Source of the DNA: Haloechinothrix_A salitolerans
Lineage (GTDB): Bacteria; Actinomycetota; Actinomycetes; Mycobacteriales; Pseudonocardiaceae
Assembly (NCBI RefSeq): GCF_039544105.1
Contig: NZ_BAABLA010000116.1
DNA length: 64,000 nt
Reading direction: 5' to 3' (one strand)
The position numbers and the translations under genes are program-made. Position 1 is the stretch's first letter; each line of letters opens with the position of its first letter. The notes below the pieces were generated by a model, which was given only the letters and a program-made list of their open reading frames with translations, searched no databases and had not been told where the DNA came from. Positions 14,701 to 23,424 of this stretch are shown in pieces.

Positions 14701-14849
14701 GTGGGTCACATCACGGCATCTCGTCAAGGTGGCCACGAACGATCGTCGCTTATCACAGTGTCACCCCGCTGGACTTGGACGAACCGCGTCCGTGGTGCAG
14801 GATCAGGGGCCACATCGCGAGATCATTCAGCACCGGCAGGAGGACGATC

Positions 14850-16202
14850 GTGACGTCGGACGACAAGGTCTCGGCCCCAGACCAGGGCGAAAGCGGCAAT
14901 ATCGTGGACCGTTTCTTTCGGCTAAGCACGGAAGGCACGACCGTCGGCAGAGAGGCCATCGCGGGCGTCACGACGTTCCTCGCGATGGCCTACATCCTCT
15001 TCGTCAACCCCAGCATTCTCGGCGAAACCGGGATGGACACCGACGCGATCTTCGTCGCGACCGGGCTGGCCGCCGCGCTCGGCACGCTGATCATGGGCCT
15101 GTGGGCGCGCTACCCTATCGCGCTCGCGCCAGGCATGGGCTTGAACGCCTTCTTCGCGTTCACCGTGGTGCTGACGCTGGGCATCCCGTGGCAGACTGCG
15201 CTGGCGGGCACATTCGCCTCCGGCCTGCTGTTCTTCCTCCTCGCGGTCACCGGTGTCCGGGAAGCGATCATCAATGCCATCCCCATCCAGCTCAAGCTCG
15301 CCACCGGCGCCGGGATCGGCTTGTTCATCGCCTTCATCGGGCTGCAGAACGCCGGTGTCGTCGTAGACAGTGACTCGACCCTGGTCACTCTGGGCGACCT
15401 GACCTCGGCGGGCACCGTGCTGACCGCGTTCGGTCTGCTGATGACGACGTTGTTCCTGGTGCGCGGCATTCGGGGCGGCGTGTTCTACGGCATGGTGCTC
15501 ACCGCGGCGGCCGGGGTCATCACCGGCTACATCGACCCGCCTGACGCCGTGGTCAGCGGCGTGCCCAGCCTGGCACCAACGTTCGGCGAGGCGATCACGA
15601 ACATCCCGGAGCTGTTCACGGCGCAGATGGCGATCGTGGTGTTCACGATGCTGTTCGTGGACTTCTTCGACACCTCGGGCACGTTGATCGCGATCGCCAA
15701 CCAGGCCGGCCTGTTGCGTGACGGCAAGCTGCCCCGCGCGATGCGCGCGTTCACCTCCGACTCGGTAGCGACCATGGGTGGCGCGGTGCTCGGGACGTCG
15801 ACCACGACGTCCTACATCGAGTCGTCCGCCGGTGTCGCCGCTGGTGGCCGGACCGGGCTGACGTCGGTGTTCACGGCGGTGCTGTTCCTACTGTCGCTGT
15901 TCTTCTCGCCGCTGCTGGCGGTGGTGACGCCCGAGGTGACCGCGCCCGCCCTGATCGTCGTCGGTGTGTTGATGGCGACCGGTCTCGGCGGCATAGAGTG
16001 GAACAAGCTGGAGTTCGCGATTCCGGCGTTCGTGATGGTGATCGCGATGCCGCTGACGTACTCGATCGCCAACGGCATCGCGCTCGGCCTGATCTTCTAC
16101 CCGCTGATGATGCTGTTCCGGGGGCGCTGGCGAGACGTCCACCCGGCGCTGTACGTACTGCTGCTGGTGTTCCTGGCCTACTTCATATGGTTCGCGGCGT
16201 AG
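14850..16202 (+). CDS. NCS2 AzgA-type purine permease
   Basis: A 450-residue membrane protein of the AzgA/PbuG branch of nucleobase:cation symporter-2, whose members carry adenine, guanine and hypoxanthine. Diagnostic stretches are STEGTTVGREAIAGVTTFLA, AMAYILFVNPSIL, the conserved PIALAPGMGLNAFFAF, FVDFFDTSGTLIAIANQAG, and TSTTTSYIESSAGVAAGGRT. About 12-13 hydrophobic segments are visible. The GTG at 14850 was chosen because CAGGAGGA precedes it by 5 nt. It is divergent from allantoinase and convergent with an adenine-deaminase-like gene, which fits uptake of adenine for deamination. Confidence 0.88.
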   Translation: MTSDDKVSAPDQGESGNIVDRFFRLSTEGTTVGREAIAGVTTFLAMAYILFVNPSILGETGMDTDAIFVATGLAAALGTLIMGLWARYPIALAPGMGLNAFFAFTVVLTLGIPWQTALAGTFASGLLFFLLAVTGVREAIINAIPIQLKLATGAGIGLFIAFIGLQNAGVVVDSDSTLVTLGDLTSAGTVLTAFGLLMTTLFLVRGIRGGVFYGMVLTAAAGVITGYIDPPDAVVSGVPSLAPTFGEAITNIPELFTAQMAIVVFTMLFVDFFDTSGTLIAIANQAGLLRDGKLPRAMRAFTSDSVATMGGAVLGTSTTTSYIESSAGVAAGGRTGLTSVFTAVLFLLSLFFSPLLAVVTPEVTAPALIVVGVLMATGLGGIEWNKLEFAIPAFVMVIAMPLTYSIANGIALGLIFYPLMMLFRGRWRDVHPALYVLLLVFLAYFIWFAA

Positions 16203-16209
16203 CCGGGTC

Positions 16210-16250
16210 GTGAGTGCCGATCGGGGGTGCTAACCCTGATCGGCGCTCAC
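16210..16250. terminator. bidirectional hairpin between purine permease and deaminase genes
   Basis: GTGAGTGCCGATCGGG (16210-16225) pairs with CCCTGATCGGCGCTCAC (16234-16250) with small mismatches, around a short loop. It lies between two convergent genes and can terminate both. No T-run is present. Confidence 0.75.
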
Positions 16251-16256
16251 GAACGT

Positions 16257-17237
16257 TCAGCCGTTCCAGGCGTCGACCTCGACGAGCAGGCGCTCCTTGG
16301 TCTGCTCATCGAGGAACGACGCACGCACCGAGTTCTCCGCCAGCGCTCGCAGTTGCTTCTCGGTGACGCCCAGGTGCTCGCGGATCGCGGCGACGTTGGC
16401 CTCGACGTTACCGCCGAAGTACGCGGGGTCGTCGGAGTTGACGGTGACAAGCAGACCCTCGTCCAGCATCCGGGGCAGGGTGTGCTCACGAATATCGCCG
16501 AACACGCCGAGCCGGACGTTGGACAGCGGGCACACGGTCAGCGGGATCTGCTCGCGACGCAACCGCGCCACCAGCTTAGGGTCGTCGAGCGCACGGATGC
16601 CGTGGTCGATGCGCTGCGCACCAAGGACGTCCAGTGCCTCGCGCACGTACTCGGGCGGGCCCTCCTCCCCCGCGTGCGCGACCACCTTCAGACCCTTCTC
16701 GCGAGCGCGCTGGAACACCTCCGCGAACTTCGACGGCGGGTGCCCCACCTCGGCGGAGTCGAGCCCGACACCGATGATGCGGTCGAGGTACGGCTCCGCG
16801 GCCAGCAGCGTCGCCATGGCGGATTCGGCGGTGTCGTCCCGCAGGAAGCACAGGATGAGGCTCGCACTCACCTGATCACGGTATTCGTCGATGGCATCAC
16901 ACAATCCGGTGATGACGGTGTCGATCGATACGCCCCGCTTCAGGTGCGCCTGCGGGTCGAAAAAGATCTCCGCGTGCCGCACGCCCTGTTCAGGACAGGT
17001 GCGCAGGTAGGCGGCGGCGAGGTCGTGGAAGTCCTGTCGCGTCCGCAGCACGGCCATGTTCTCGTAGTAGATGTCGAGAAAGGACTGGAGGTCGGTGAAG
17101 CGGTACTTGGCCTCGAGCTCGGCGACCGAGTCGTAGGGCAAGTCGATGTGGTTCCGCTCGGCGAGGTCGAAGACCATCGCAGGCTCGAGCGTGCCCTCGA
17201 TGTGGACGTGCAGCTCAGCCTTGGGTATCGCAGCCAT
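16257..17237 (-). CDS. adenosine/adenine deaminase family enzyme, probably adenine deaminase
   Basis: A 326-residue zinc amidohydrolase of the adenosine deaminase superfamily. Metal and catalytic residues are seen in ELHVHIEGTLEP (His10, His12), VVAHAGEEGPPE, DHGIRALDD and NSDDPAYFGG. The segments FFDPQAHLKRGV, GLDSAEVGHPPSKF and CPLSNVRLGVFGDI resemble the adenine deaminase (Aah1-like) subgroup more than true adenosine deaminases, which usually read differently at the GLDSxE position. The product would be hypoxanthine, feeding xanthine dehydrogenase encoded 6 kb away. It is convergent with a purine permease. Substrate choice (adenine versus adenosine) rests on motif comparison from memory. 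Confidence 0.75.
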   Translation of the reverse strand: MAAIPKAELHVHIEGTLEPAMVFDLAERNHIDLPYDSVAELEAKYRFTDLQSFLDIYYENMAVLRTRQDFHDLAAAYLRTCPEQGVRHAEIFFDPQAHLKRGVSIDTVITGLCDAIDEYRDQVSASLILCFLRDDTAESAMATLLAAEPYLDRIIGVGLDSAEVGHPPSKFAEVFQRAREKGLKVVAHAGEEGPPEYVREALDVLGAQRIDHGIRALDDPKLVARLRREQIPLTVCPLSNVRLGVFGDIREHTLPRMLDEGLLVTVNSDDPAYFGGNVEANVAAIREHLGVTEKQLRALAENSVRASFLDEQTKERLLVEVDAWNG

Positions 17238-17330
17238 GCTGCCAGGGTGTCAGAACCACCACGCGCGCGGTAACCGGTGCGGGTGAGGTTGTGATCACCG
17301 CGGCAAGAGCTCGGGGTTTGGCGAACGGTG

Positions 17331-17741
17331 TTACGCCCGTTCGTCCAGGAGGTAACGACACCGGTCCGGTTGCCCCGCGCGCTGCACCCAGCGCCGATCG
17401 AGCGTGACGAGCTCGACATCCGACCGTTGACACGCCTGCCAGATCAGCGCGTCGTGAATGTCGCCGCGCAGCCCAATCGCCGCGCCATGACGAAACACCT
17501 CGGCGTAGTCCTCCCGCGTAGCCACCAGAAGATCCCGGCCCGACTTCACGAGCGCCGTGATCACTTGGCCAACGGTCACCGGATCAAGTCCGAACGCTCG
17601 AGTCAGCACCGACCACGACTCGGCAAGACACGCCGCTGGCAAATGGGTCGCGCGTGTCATCGCACGGCGCGCGGGCGCGTGGTACTCATGCTCCGCAATC
17701 GTGGACGCGATGATCACGGACGTGTCGACCGCGAAGCTCAC
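17331..17741 (-). CDS. vapC: PIN-domain toxin, VapC family
   Basis: A 136-residue PIN-domain ribonuclease. It starts (GTG) SFAVDTSVIIAS with the first catalytic Asp, has a conserved Glu in ACLAESWSVLTR, and ends with GDIHDALIWQ and LVTLDRRWV carrying the later acidic residues, so the active-site quartet appears intact. Its start overlaps the stop of the upstream AbrB-type gene by 4 nt (GTGA), the usual antitoxin-toxin coupling. Family members cleave specific tRNAs or rRNA; the target here is unknown. Confidence 0.85.
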   Translation of the reverse strand: MSFAVDTSVIIASTIAEHEYHAPARRAMTRATHLPAACLAESWSVLTRAFGLDPVTVGQVITALVKSGRDLLVATREDYAEVFRHGAAIGLRGDIHDALIWQACQRSDVELVTLDRRWVQRAGQPDRCRYLLDERA

Positions 17742-17986
17742 CGCGCTCCCCGGTCACGATCGATGACGTCCAAGACACTGTCGTTGGTGACGGCGGCGCC
17801 ACCCAACGAGATCACAGGAAGACCATTTTCCACGGTCACATCCGGTTCAGGCGCGACCTTACGAATCGAGACACCCTCAGCTGACAGCATGAGTTCGACT
17901 TCGCCACCTTCCTCCAGTCGCAAGGCGCGACGAATCTCAAGCGGTATGACGACTCGTCCTGCCTTGTCAATTCGTGAAGCGGCCAT
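17738..17986 (-). CDS. vapB: AbrB/MazE-type antitoxin (VapB)
   Basis: An 82-residue protein with an N-terminal swapped-hairpin AbrB domain (SRIDKAGRVVIPLEIRRALR followed by LEEGGEVELML) and a C-terminal tail that would wrap the PIN toxin. I chose the ATG at 17986 because AAGGAG precedes it by 6 nt; the frame is open further upstream. It probably represses its own operon. The pair lies between the deaminase and menC genes and has no visible link to purine metabolism. Confidence 0.85.
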   Translation of the reverse strand: MAASRIDKAGRVVIPLEIRRALRLEEGGEVELMLSAEGVSIRKVAPEPDVTVENGLPVISLGGAAVTNDSVLDVIDRDRGAR

Positions 17987-18034
17987 CCGAACTCCTTCGC
18001 CGTTCCACGGCAATGGTAGCACAATGGCAACGGA

Positions 18035-19039
18035 TTACCACTGACCCTGTTCAGGTGCTTCAGCGAGTTCCGCGCGGGTGCGGCGCAGGCGGTCGCGCCA
18101 CCAGGCGACGCGGTCTGGATCGGTCTGCTCTGCTGCGGCGAGCCGGTCTTGATCCGGTGCCAGCGGCGTGCGGGGCACCGGCACGGTGCCGTTGACGGGC
18201 CGCACCGGCTCCGCCACGACGTCGTCCCACAGCAACGACGTCGTGCCGAGCCCGCACGCGAAGTCGAGCTTGGGCAACGCCCCCGCGAGCGCGAGCTGCG
18301 CACCGAGGCCGATGCTCGTCTCCAGCGCCGAGGACACCACGCACGGCAGTCCGGCCGCCTCCGCGATGCGCAACGCGCGCCGCACCCCACCGAGCGGCGT
18401 GCACTTGATGACGGCGACGTCCGCCGCGCCTGCGACGGCGACGCGCATCGGGTCCTCGGCCCGCCGGATGGACTCGTCCGCCGCGATCCGAACATCGACC
18501 GCGCGCCGGACGGCGGCCAGTTCCTCGATCGTCGGGCACGGCTGCTCGACGTACTCCAGTCCGCCTGCCGCCTTGTCGAGCTGGCGGATGTGGCGGATCG
18601 CGGTGTCGATGTCCCAGGCGGCGTTGGCGTCGACGCGGATGGCGCCGGACGGGCCGAGGGCGCCCCGCACCGCCTCGACGCGGGCCAGGTCGTCGGCAAG
18701 CGAGTCGGGATGGTCGGCGACTTTGATCTTGGCCGTGGCGCAGCCCGACGTTTGCGCGATGTGGTGCGCACGCTCCGGCTCGACGGCGGGCACGGTGCAG
18801 TTGATCGGTATTTCCTCGCGCACCGGCTCGGGCCAACCCACCGCGCTCTGCTCGACGGCCGTGGCCAGCCACGACGCCGCCGTGCGGTCGTCGTACTCCG
18901 GGAACGGGCAGAACTCGCCCCACCCAGCGGGGCCGCGCAGCAGCATCCCCTCGCGCACCGTGATGCCCCGGAACCGCGTCGTCATCGGGATCGCGTAGAC
19001 GCGGGCACCGTCGAAGTCGATGTCATCCAGAGCACGCAC
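18035..19039 (-). CDS. menC: o-succinylbenzoate synthase
   Basis: A menaquinone biosynthesis enzyme that dehydrates SHCHC to o-succinylbenzoate. The 334-residue protein is of the enolase superfamily in its short actinobacterial form: EFCPFPEYDD near the N-terminus, catalytic lysine in ATAKIKV, metal ligands in IRVDANAAWD, YVEQPCPTIEEL and IAADESIRR, the second lysine in VIKCTPLGGVRRAL, and SSALETSIG. It starts at GTG 19039. The gene is isolated from other men genes and sits between the VapBC pair and pucR, both on the same strand. Confidence 0.92.
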   Translation of the reverse strand: MRALDDIDFDGARVYAIPMTTRFRGITVREGMLLRGPAGWGEFCPFPEYDDRTAASWLATAVEQSAVGWPEPVREEIPINCTVPAVEPERAHHIAQTSGCATAKIKVADHPDSLADDLARVEAVRGALGPSGAIRVDANAAWDIDTAIRHIRQLDKAAGGLEYVEQPCPTIEELAAVRRAVDVRIAADESIRRAEDPMRVAVAGAADVAVIKCTPLGGVRRALRIAEAAGLPCVVSSALETSIGLGAQLALAGALPKLDFACGLGTTSLLWDDVVAEPVRPVNGTVPVPRTPLAPDQDRLAAAEQTDPDRVAWWRDRLRRTRAELAEAPEQGQW

Positions 19040-19063
19040 GACGATGACGGTAGCCGACGACCA

Positions 19064-20668
19064 CTACCGAGCCCGCAACGCGAGAAAAAAGTCCACCCGG
19101 TGCTCCAGCGTCGACAACGACCGGCCGGTCAGCTCCTCGATGCGCTTGATCCGGTATCGCAGGGTGTTCACATGCACGTGGAGCCGCTCCGCACACACCG
19201 TCCACGATCCGGAGGCGGCCAGGAACGCCTCTAGTGTGTCGATCAGGTCGGAGCCATGCCGCTTGTCGTAGGCCAGCACCGGACCAAGCACGCGGTTGAG
19301 AAACGTTCGCCGGACGTCGTCGGGCACCGTCGCGAGCAACAGCGCGTGGGAGTCGATCTCGTCGGTCGCCAGCACGGCGACGGTGCCGCCGCGCAGTTCT
19401 GCCAGGGTACGGGCCTGCCGCGCCTCACTGAGCGCCGCGCTCAACCCATCTGGTCCCGACGTCGGCAGACTCACGCCGAGTAGCAACCGTCCCTCCGCCA
19501 TCGCGGGAGCGAGCGCGTTCGCCTGCGCGCGCAACACGTCCGTCGCGTCCTCCGAGCGCAGCGGCAGCAGCGCCACCGCCTCGTCGTCGACGGCCGACAC
19601 GAGGGTGCGCCCGTCCCGCACCACCGTCGCGAGCACTTCATCGAGGATGCGGCAGGCGAGCTGCCCATCGGCTACCGGCAGCAGTGAGGCCGACACGGCG
19701 ACATACGACTGGTCGGCCAGGCCGAACTCGGCGAGCCTGCCCGCGATCTCCTCGCGTGTCGATCGGCCCGACATCACCAGGCGGAACAGTTGCTCTGCCA
19801 CGACGCGATCCGCCCGCCGTGCTTCCTCGATACGCTCCCGCTCCAGCGCGAGCAACGACGCGAGCTCCGTCACCGACTCATGCCGCGCCCGGGGCCACTC
19901 CCGGAAGTCACCCTCGCACGCGAGGAACCACGCGGTCGCGCGATGCTCACTGCGGACGTCGACGGGGAACAACGAGTACGCCACCGGAGCCGGGCCTCGT
20001 CTCGACGTCCGCACCGCCGGATCGTGGGCGAATCCCCTGCTAGACGGCTGATCCACCGTGATGACATCCGGCAGGCTCCCCGCCGCGAGGAACCGCTCGG
20101 CCAGCACAGCGTCGTCGGCGTCACCATCGACGCGCTCCGACGTCACCGGCGACCGCCCTGTCGCCGTACGAAGTACGCACCGGACGTCCGAGCCTTCCGT
20201 CCACAGCCGCAGCACGGTGTCCAGTCCCGCGCCCTCGGCGACGGCGGCCAGCAGCTTGCGCCTGCGGTCGAGCTGTTCGGCCAGGTCACCCTGCCGTTCG
20301 ATGGTCAGCAGGTGGATCACGCGATCGGTGATCGTCGCGAACGACACATCGATCGGCACTTCGAGCAGCGGGATCTCGCGTTCCACACACGCGGCGACAA
20401 GATCAGGCGGCACGGTGCCGTACGCGGCGTCGCCAGCGGCGACGCACGCGACGCGACGCGCCGCCGTCACGGATGCGAACTCGGCCGAGTCGTCGGGACT
20501 ACGCCGCCACATCATTCCGGTGAGAACGAGTTCACCGCCGTTCAGATAGCGGCCAGGATCAAGCAGGTCAGTGGTGTAGACCCACCGGATAGGCCGGTCC
20601 ATGCCGACTTCGCCGGTCAACGGCACGAGATGCAGGTCGCTCATCTCGACGAGGTCCCTGACGCGCAT
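19064..20668 (-). CDS. pucR: PucR-family transcriptional regulator of purine catabolism
   Basis: A 534-residue PucR regulator. The N-terminal PucR domain (VRDLVEMSDLHLV, then IRWVYTTDLLDPGRYLNGGE and GDAAYGTVPPDLVAAC) is followed by a GGDEF-like middle domain and a C-terminal helix-turn-helix (TLEAFLAASGSWTVCAERLH, then VHVNTLRYRIKRIEELTGRS). I chose the ATG at 20668 because the PucR domain starts immediately after it; no strong ribosome-binding site decides this. It is divergent from the operon for OHCU decarboxylase, HIU hydrolase, uricase and xanthine dehydrogenase, which it most likely activates. No TTCCG/CGGAA operator is seen in the 136-bp divergent region, in contrast to the allantoin genes. 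Confidence 0.9.
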   Translation of the reverse strand: MRVRDLVEMSDLHLVPLTGEVGMDRPIRWVYTTDLLDPGRYLNGGELVLTGMMWRRSPDDSAEFASVTAARRVACVAAGDAAYGTVPPDLVAACVEREIPLLEVPIDVSFATITDRVIHLLTIERQGDLAEQLDRRRKLLAAVAEGAGLDTVLRLWTEGSDVRCVLRTATGRSPVTSERVDGDADDAVLAERFLAAGSLPDVITVDQPSSRGFAHDPAVRTSRRGPAPVAYSLFPVDVRSEHRATAWFLACEGDFREWPRARHESVTELASLLALERERIEEARRADRVVAEQLFRLVMSGRSTREEIAGRLAEFGLADQSYVAVSASLLPVADGQLACRILDEVLATVVRDGRTLVSAVDDEAVALLPLRSEDATDVLRAQANALAPAMAEGRLLLGVSLPTSGPDGLSAALSEARQARTLAELRGGTVAVLATDEIDSHALLLATVPDDVRRTFLNRVLGPVLAYDKRHGSDLIDTLEAFLAASGSWTVCAERLHVHVNTLRYRIKRIEELTGRSLSTLEHRVDFFLALRAR

Positions 20669-20804
20669 GGCCGCACCGCCTTCCCCACGCCTCAGGCCAG
20701 CAGACGCTTTGGATGATCCTACAACGCCAGCGCCGCAACCAGGCTGGTCTTTCATGCCTCCTGCCACTGGTCGCACGGGGTAGGGGCTTGGTGTACTTCT
20801 TGCT

Positions 20805-21317
20805 ATGGCGCAGCTCACATCCGACCGCGACGACCCGTCGCTGACCTGGCTCAACAACGCCGACCCCGAAACGGCGCGCGACGCCGTTGTCCGCTGCTGC
20901 TCCGCCCCGGCGTGGGTGGACGTGGTGACCGCGAACCGGCCCTATCGATCTTTGGATGATCTGCTGAACACGTCGGACGACGCTGTGTGCGGGCTCACCG
21001 ACCACGACATCGAGCAGGCCATCGCGGGACACCCCCGCATCGGGGACACCTCGGGCGAGCGTTGGTCACGGCAGGAGCAGTCCGGCACGCATAGCGCGTC
21101 CGATGACGTGCGCGCCGAGTTGGCCAAGGGAAACGCCGCCTACGAGGAGCGGTTCGGCCGGGTGTTCCTGATCTGTGCCACCGGGTTGTCCGCCGAGGAG
21201 ATGCTCGCCCAGCTGCGCGAGCGCATCGGCAACGACCCCGAGACCGAACGCGCCGTCGTGCGCGAAGAACTCCGCAAGATCAACCGACTGCGACTGGAAA
21301 AGCTGGTGCGTTCATGA
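20805..21317 (+). CDS. uraD: OHCU decarboxylase
   Basis: Decarboxylates 2-oxo-4-hydroxy-4-carboxy-5-ureidoimidazoline to S-allantoin. The 170-residue all-helical protein keeps the key residues: the catalytic His in GHPRIG (His76) and the conserved Glu in SRQEQSG (Glu91), plus FLICATGLSAEEML and the C-terminal EELRKINRLRL. It is the first gene of the urate operon and overlaps uraH by 4 nt. A second OHCU-like domain, lacking these residues, is fused to a permease later in the same gene string. Confidence 0.94.
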   Translation: MAQLTSDRDDPSLTWLNNADPETARDAVVRCCSAPAWVDVVTANRPYRSLDDLLNTSDDAVCGLTDHDIEQAIAGHPRIGDTSGERWSRQEQSGTHSASDDVRAELAKGNAAYEERFGRVFLICATGLSAEEMLAQLRERIGNDPETERAVVREELRKINRLRLEKLVRS

Positions 21318-21640
21318 GTCTGTCCACCCATGTCCTCGACAGCACGCGGGGACGTCCCGCCGCCGGGGTGCCGGTCCGCCTGGAGACCCGCAAGCAGGAC
21401 GGCTGGATCCCGGTCGCCGAGGCGACGACCGACGACGACGGCCGGGTCCGCGAGTTCGTCCCCGACGGGCCACCCGAGGGCGTGCACCGGCTGGTCTTCG
21501 ATACCGAGACGTACTTCGCCGGAGCGCGGACCTTCTACCCCGAGGTCGTCGTCACCTTCCAAGTCACCGACCCGGCCGAGCACTACCACGTACCGCTGCT
21601 GCTCAGCCCGTTCGCCTACTCCACCTACCGAGGGAGCTGA
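21314..21640 (+). CDS. uraH: 5-hydroxyisourate hydrolase (transthyretin-like)
   Basis: Opens 5-hydroxyisourate, the product of uricase, to OHCU. The 108-residue protein has both signature ends of the family: STHVLDSTRGRPAAGVPV at the N-terminus and HYHVPLLLSPFAYSTYRGS at the C-terminus, giving the conserved His, Arg and the YRGS tetrapeptide of the active site. It is cytosolic, with no signal peptide. It overlaps uraD by 4 nt and is followed after 3 nt by uricase, so the three act on successive intermediates. Confidence 0.96.
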   Translation: MSLSTHVLDSTRGRPAAGVPVRLETRKQDGWIPVAEATTDDDGRVREFVPDGPPEGVHRLVFDTETYFAGARTFYPEVVVTFQVTDPAEHYHVPLLLSPFAYSTYRGS

Positions 21641-21643
21641 CCC

Positions 21644-22534
21644 ATGACCATCCAGCTTGGCGCGAACCAGTACGGCAAGGCCGAGACCCGCCTGGTGCAC
21701 GTCACCCGGGGCGCGGAGGCGCACGAGATCGTCGACCTCAACGTCTCGACGGCACTGTCCGGCGACCTCGCCGACACCCACCTCACCGGCGACAACGCCA
21801 AGGTGCTGCCCACCGACACGCAGAAGAACACCGTGTTCGCGTTCGCCAAGGAGCACGGCGTCGGCGAGATCGAGGACTTCGGGCTGAAGCTCGCGCGGCA
21901 CTTCGTCGGCACGCAGGAGCCGATCCACCGCGCCCGCGTCACCATCGAGCAGTACGGCTGGGAGCGCATCGACGTCGACAGCTCCCCCGCGCCGCATTCG
22001 TTCCAGCGCACCGGCCGCGAGACGCGCACCGCGATGGTCACCGTCGACAACTCAGCCACCACGGACGGCGAGCGCGCGTGGGTGGTGTCCGGGCTGAAAG
22101 ACCTGGTCGTCCTCAACACGACCGACTCGGAGTTCTGGGGCTACCCCAAGGACCGCTACACCACGCTGCCCGAGACGCACGACCGCGTCCTCGCCACGGC
22201 TGTCAACGCGCAGTGGCGGCACGTGGACGCCGACAGCGACTGGGGAAAGTCGTACGACGCGGTGCGCAAGCACCTGACCGAGGCGTTCGCGACGACGTAC
22301 AGCCTGTCGTTGCAGCAGACGCTCTACGCGATGGGCGAGCGGGTGTTACAGCACTGCCCCGAGATCGCCGAGGTCCGGCTGTCGCTGCCGAACAAGCACC
22401 ACTTCGTCGTGGACATGGAGCCGTTCGGGCTGCGCAACGACAACGAGGTGTTCTTCGCGGCCGACCGTCCCTACGGCCTGATCGAAGGCACGGTCGTCCA
22501 GGACACCGCCCCCGAGCCGGGCCTGGCGTGGTGA
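21644..22534 (+). CDS. pucL: urate oxidase (uricase)
   Basis: A cofactor-free oxidase converting urate to 5-hydroxyisourate and H2O2. The 296-residue protein shows family motifs in tandem T-fold domains: DLNVSTALSGDLADTHLTGD, the catalytic Thr in LTGDNAKVLPTDTQKNTVF, YGWERIDVDSSPAPHSF, NTTDSEFWGYPKDRYTTLPE, ATAVNAQWRH, and MEPFGLRNDNEVFFAADRP near the end. CGAGGGAGCTG precedes the ATG. It produces H2O2; no catalase lies in the window. The next gene starts within the last bases of this one. Confidence 0.96.
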   Translation: MTIQLGANQYGKAETRLVHVTRGAEAHEIVDLNVSTALSGDLADTHLTGDNAKVLPTDTQKNTVFAFAKEHGVGEIEDFGLKLARHFVGTQEPIHRARVTIEQYGWERIDVDSSPAPHSFQRTGRETRTAMVTVDNSATTDGERAWVVSGLKDLVVLNTTDSEFWGYPKDRYTTLPETHDRVLATAVNAQWRHVDADSDWGKSYDAVRKHLTEAFATTYSLSLQQTLYAMGERVLQHCPEIAEVRLSLPNKHHFVVDMEPFGLRNDNEVFFAADRPYGLIEGTVVQDTAPEPGLAW

Positions 22535-23424
22535 TGGCGATGGAATTCCTGCGACCCGCCACCTGGGACGAGGCGCTGGCCGCCAAGGCCGAGCACCCCG
22601 GCGCGCTGCCGATTTCGGGCGGCACCGACGTCATGGTGGAGATCAACTTCGATGCCACCCGGCCGGACTTCATGCTCGACCTGACGCGCATCGCCGAGCT
22701 GACCGACTGGTCCGCCGACGGCGACCGACTGCGCATCGGCGCCGGCGTGACCTACACCCGGCTGATCGCCGACCTGGCCGACCAGTTGCCCGGCCTGGCG
22801 ATGGCGTCCCGCACGGTCGGTTCGCCGCAGATCCGCAACCGGGGCACCGTCGCGGGCAACCTCGGCTCGGCGTCGCCCGCCGGGGACTCGCACCCGCCGC
22901 TGCTCGCGGACGACGCCGTGGTCGAGGCGCACTCGGCGCGCGGGGTGCGGCATATCCCGATCACCGAGTTCTACACCGGCGTCAAGCGCAACGCGCTCGC
23001 GGACGACGAGCTGATCGCGGCGGTGCTGGTGCCGCCAGCCGACGGTCCGCAGCAGTTCACCAAAATCGGCACCCGCAACGCCATGGTCATCTCCGTGACG
23101 GCGTTCGGGCTGGCGCTGCATCCCAGCACGGGCAAGGTAGGCGCCGCGTTCGGCTCGGCCGCGCCCACTCCGCGCCGTGCCACGAAGGCCGAGGAGTTCC
23201 TGTCCGCCGAGCTGTCCGACACCGGCCGCTGGGACTCCCGCGCCGAGCTCGACCCCGCCGCCGTCTCCCGCTTCGGCGCGCTGGTCGCCGAGGCGGCGTC
23301 ACCGATCGACGACGTCAGGGGCACCGCCGACTACCGCACGCACGCCCTGTCCGTGATGGCGCGACGGACGCTCGTCTGGGCGTGGACCGACTACCGCAGG
23401 AAGCGGGTGAGGACATGCGCGTGA
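22534..23424 (+). CDS. xdhB: xanthine dehydrogenase FAD-binding subunit
   Basis: A 296-residue subunit of the molybdopterin dehydrogenase FAD-binding type (CoxM/XdhB). It shows MEFLRPATWDEALAAKAEHP, the FAD motif LPISGGTDVMVEIN, MASRTVGSPQIRNRGTVAGN followed by LGSASPAGDSHPPLLA, and a C-terminal CO-dehydrogenase flavoprotein domain. It carries electrons from the 2Fe-2S subunit to NAD. The start is ambiguous: GTG 22531 or ATG 22534 both overlap the uricase stop; I give the ATG. It overlaps the next gene by 10 nt. Confidence 0.92.
   Translation: MAMEFLRPATWDEALAAKAEHPGALPISGGTDVMVEINFDATRPDFMLDLTRIAELTDWSADGDRLRIGAGVTYTRLIADLADQLPGLAMASRTVGSPQIRNRGTVAGNLGSASPAGDSHPPLLADDAVVEAHSARGVRHIPITEFYTGVKRNALADDELIAAVLVPPADGPQQFTKIGTRNAMVISVTAFGLALHPSTGKVGAAFGSAAPTPRRATKAEEFLSAELSDTGRWDSRAELDPAAVSRFGALVAEAASPIDDVRGTADYRTHALSVMARRTLVWAWTDYRRKRVRTCA

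Noticed and set aside
16207..16255. Another copy of the 21-bp repeat (GTCGTGAGTG, CGCTCACGA)
   Set aside because: Only the GTGAGTG core is shared; it forms a terminator stem between convergent genes and lacks the rest of the unit.
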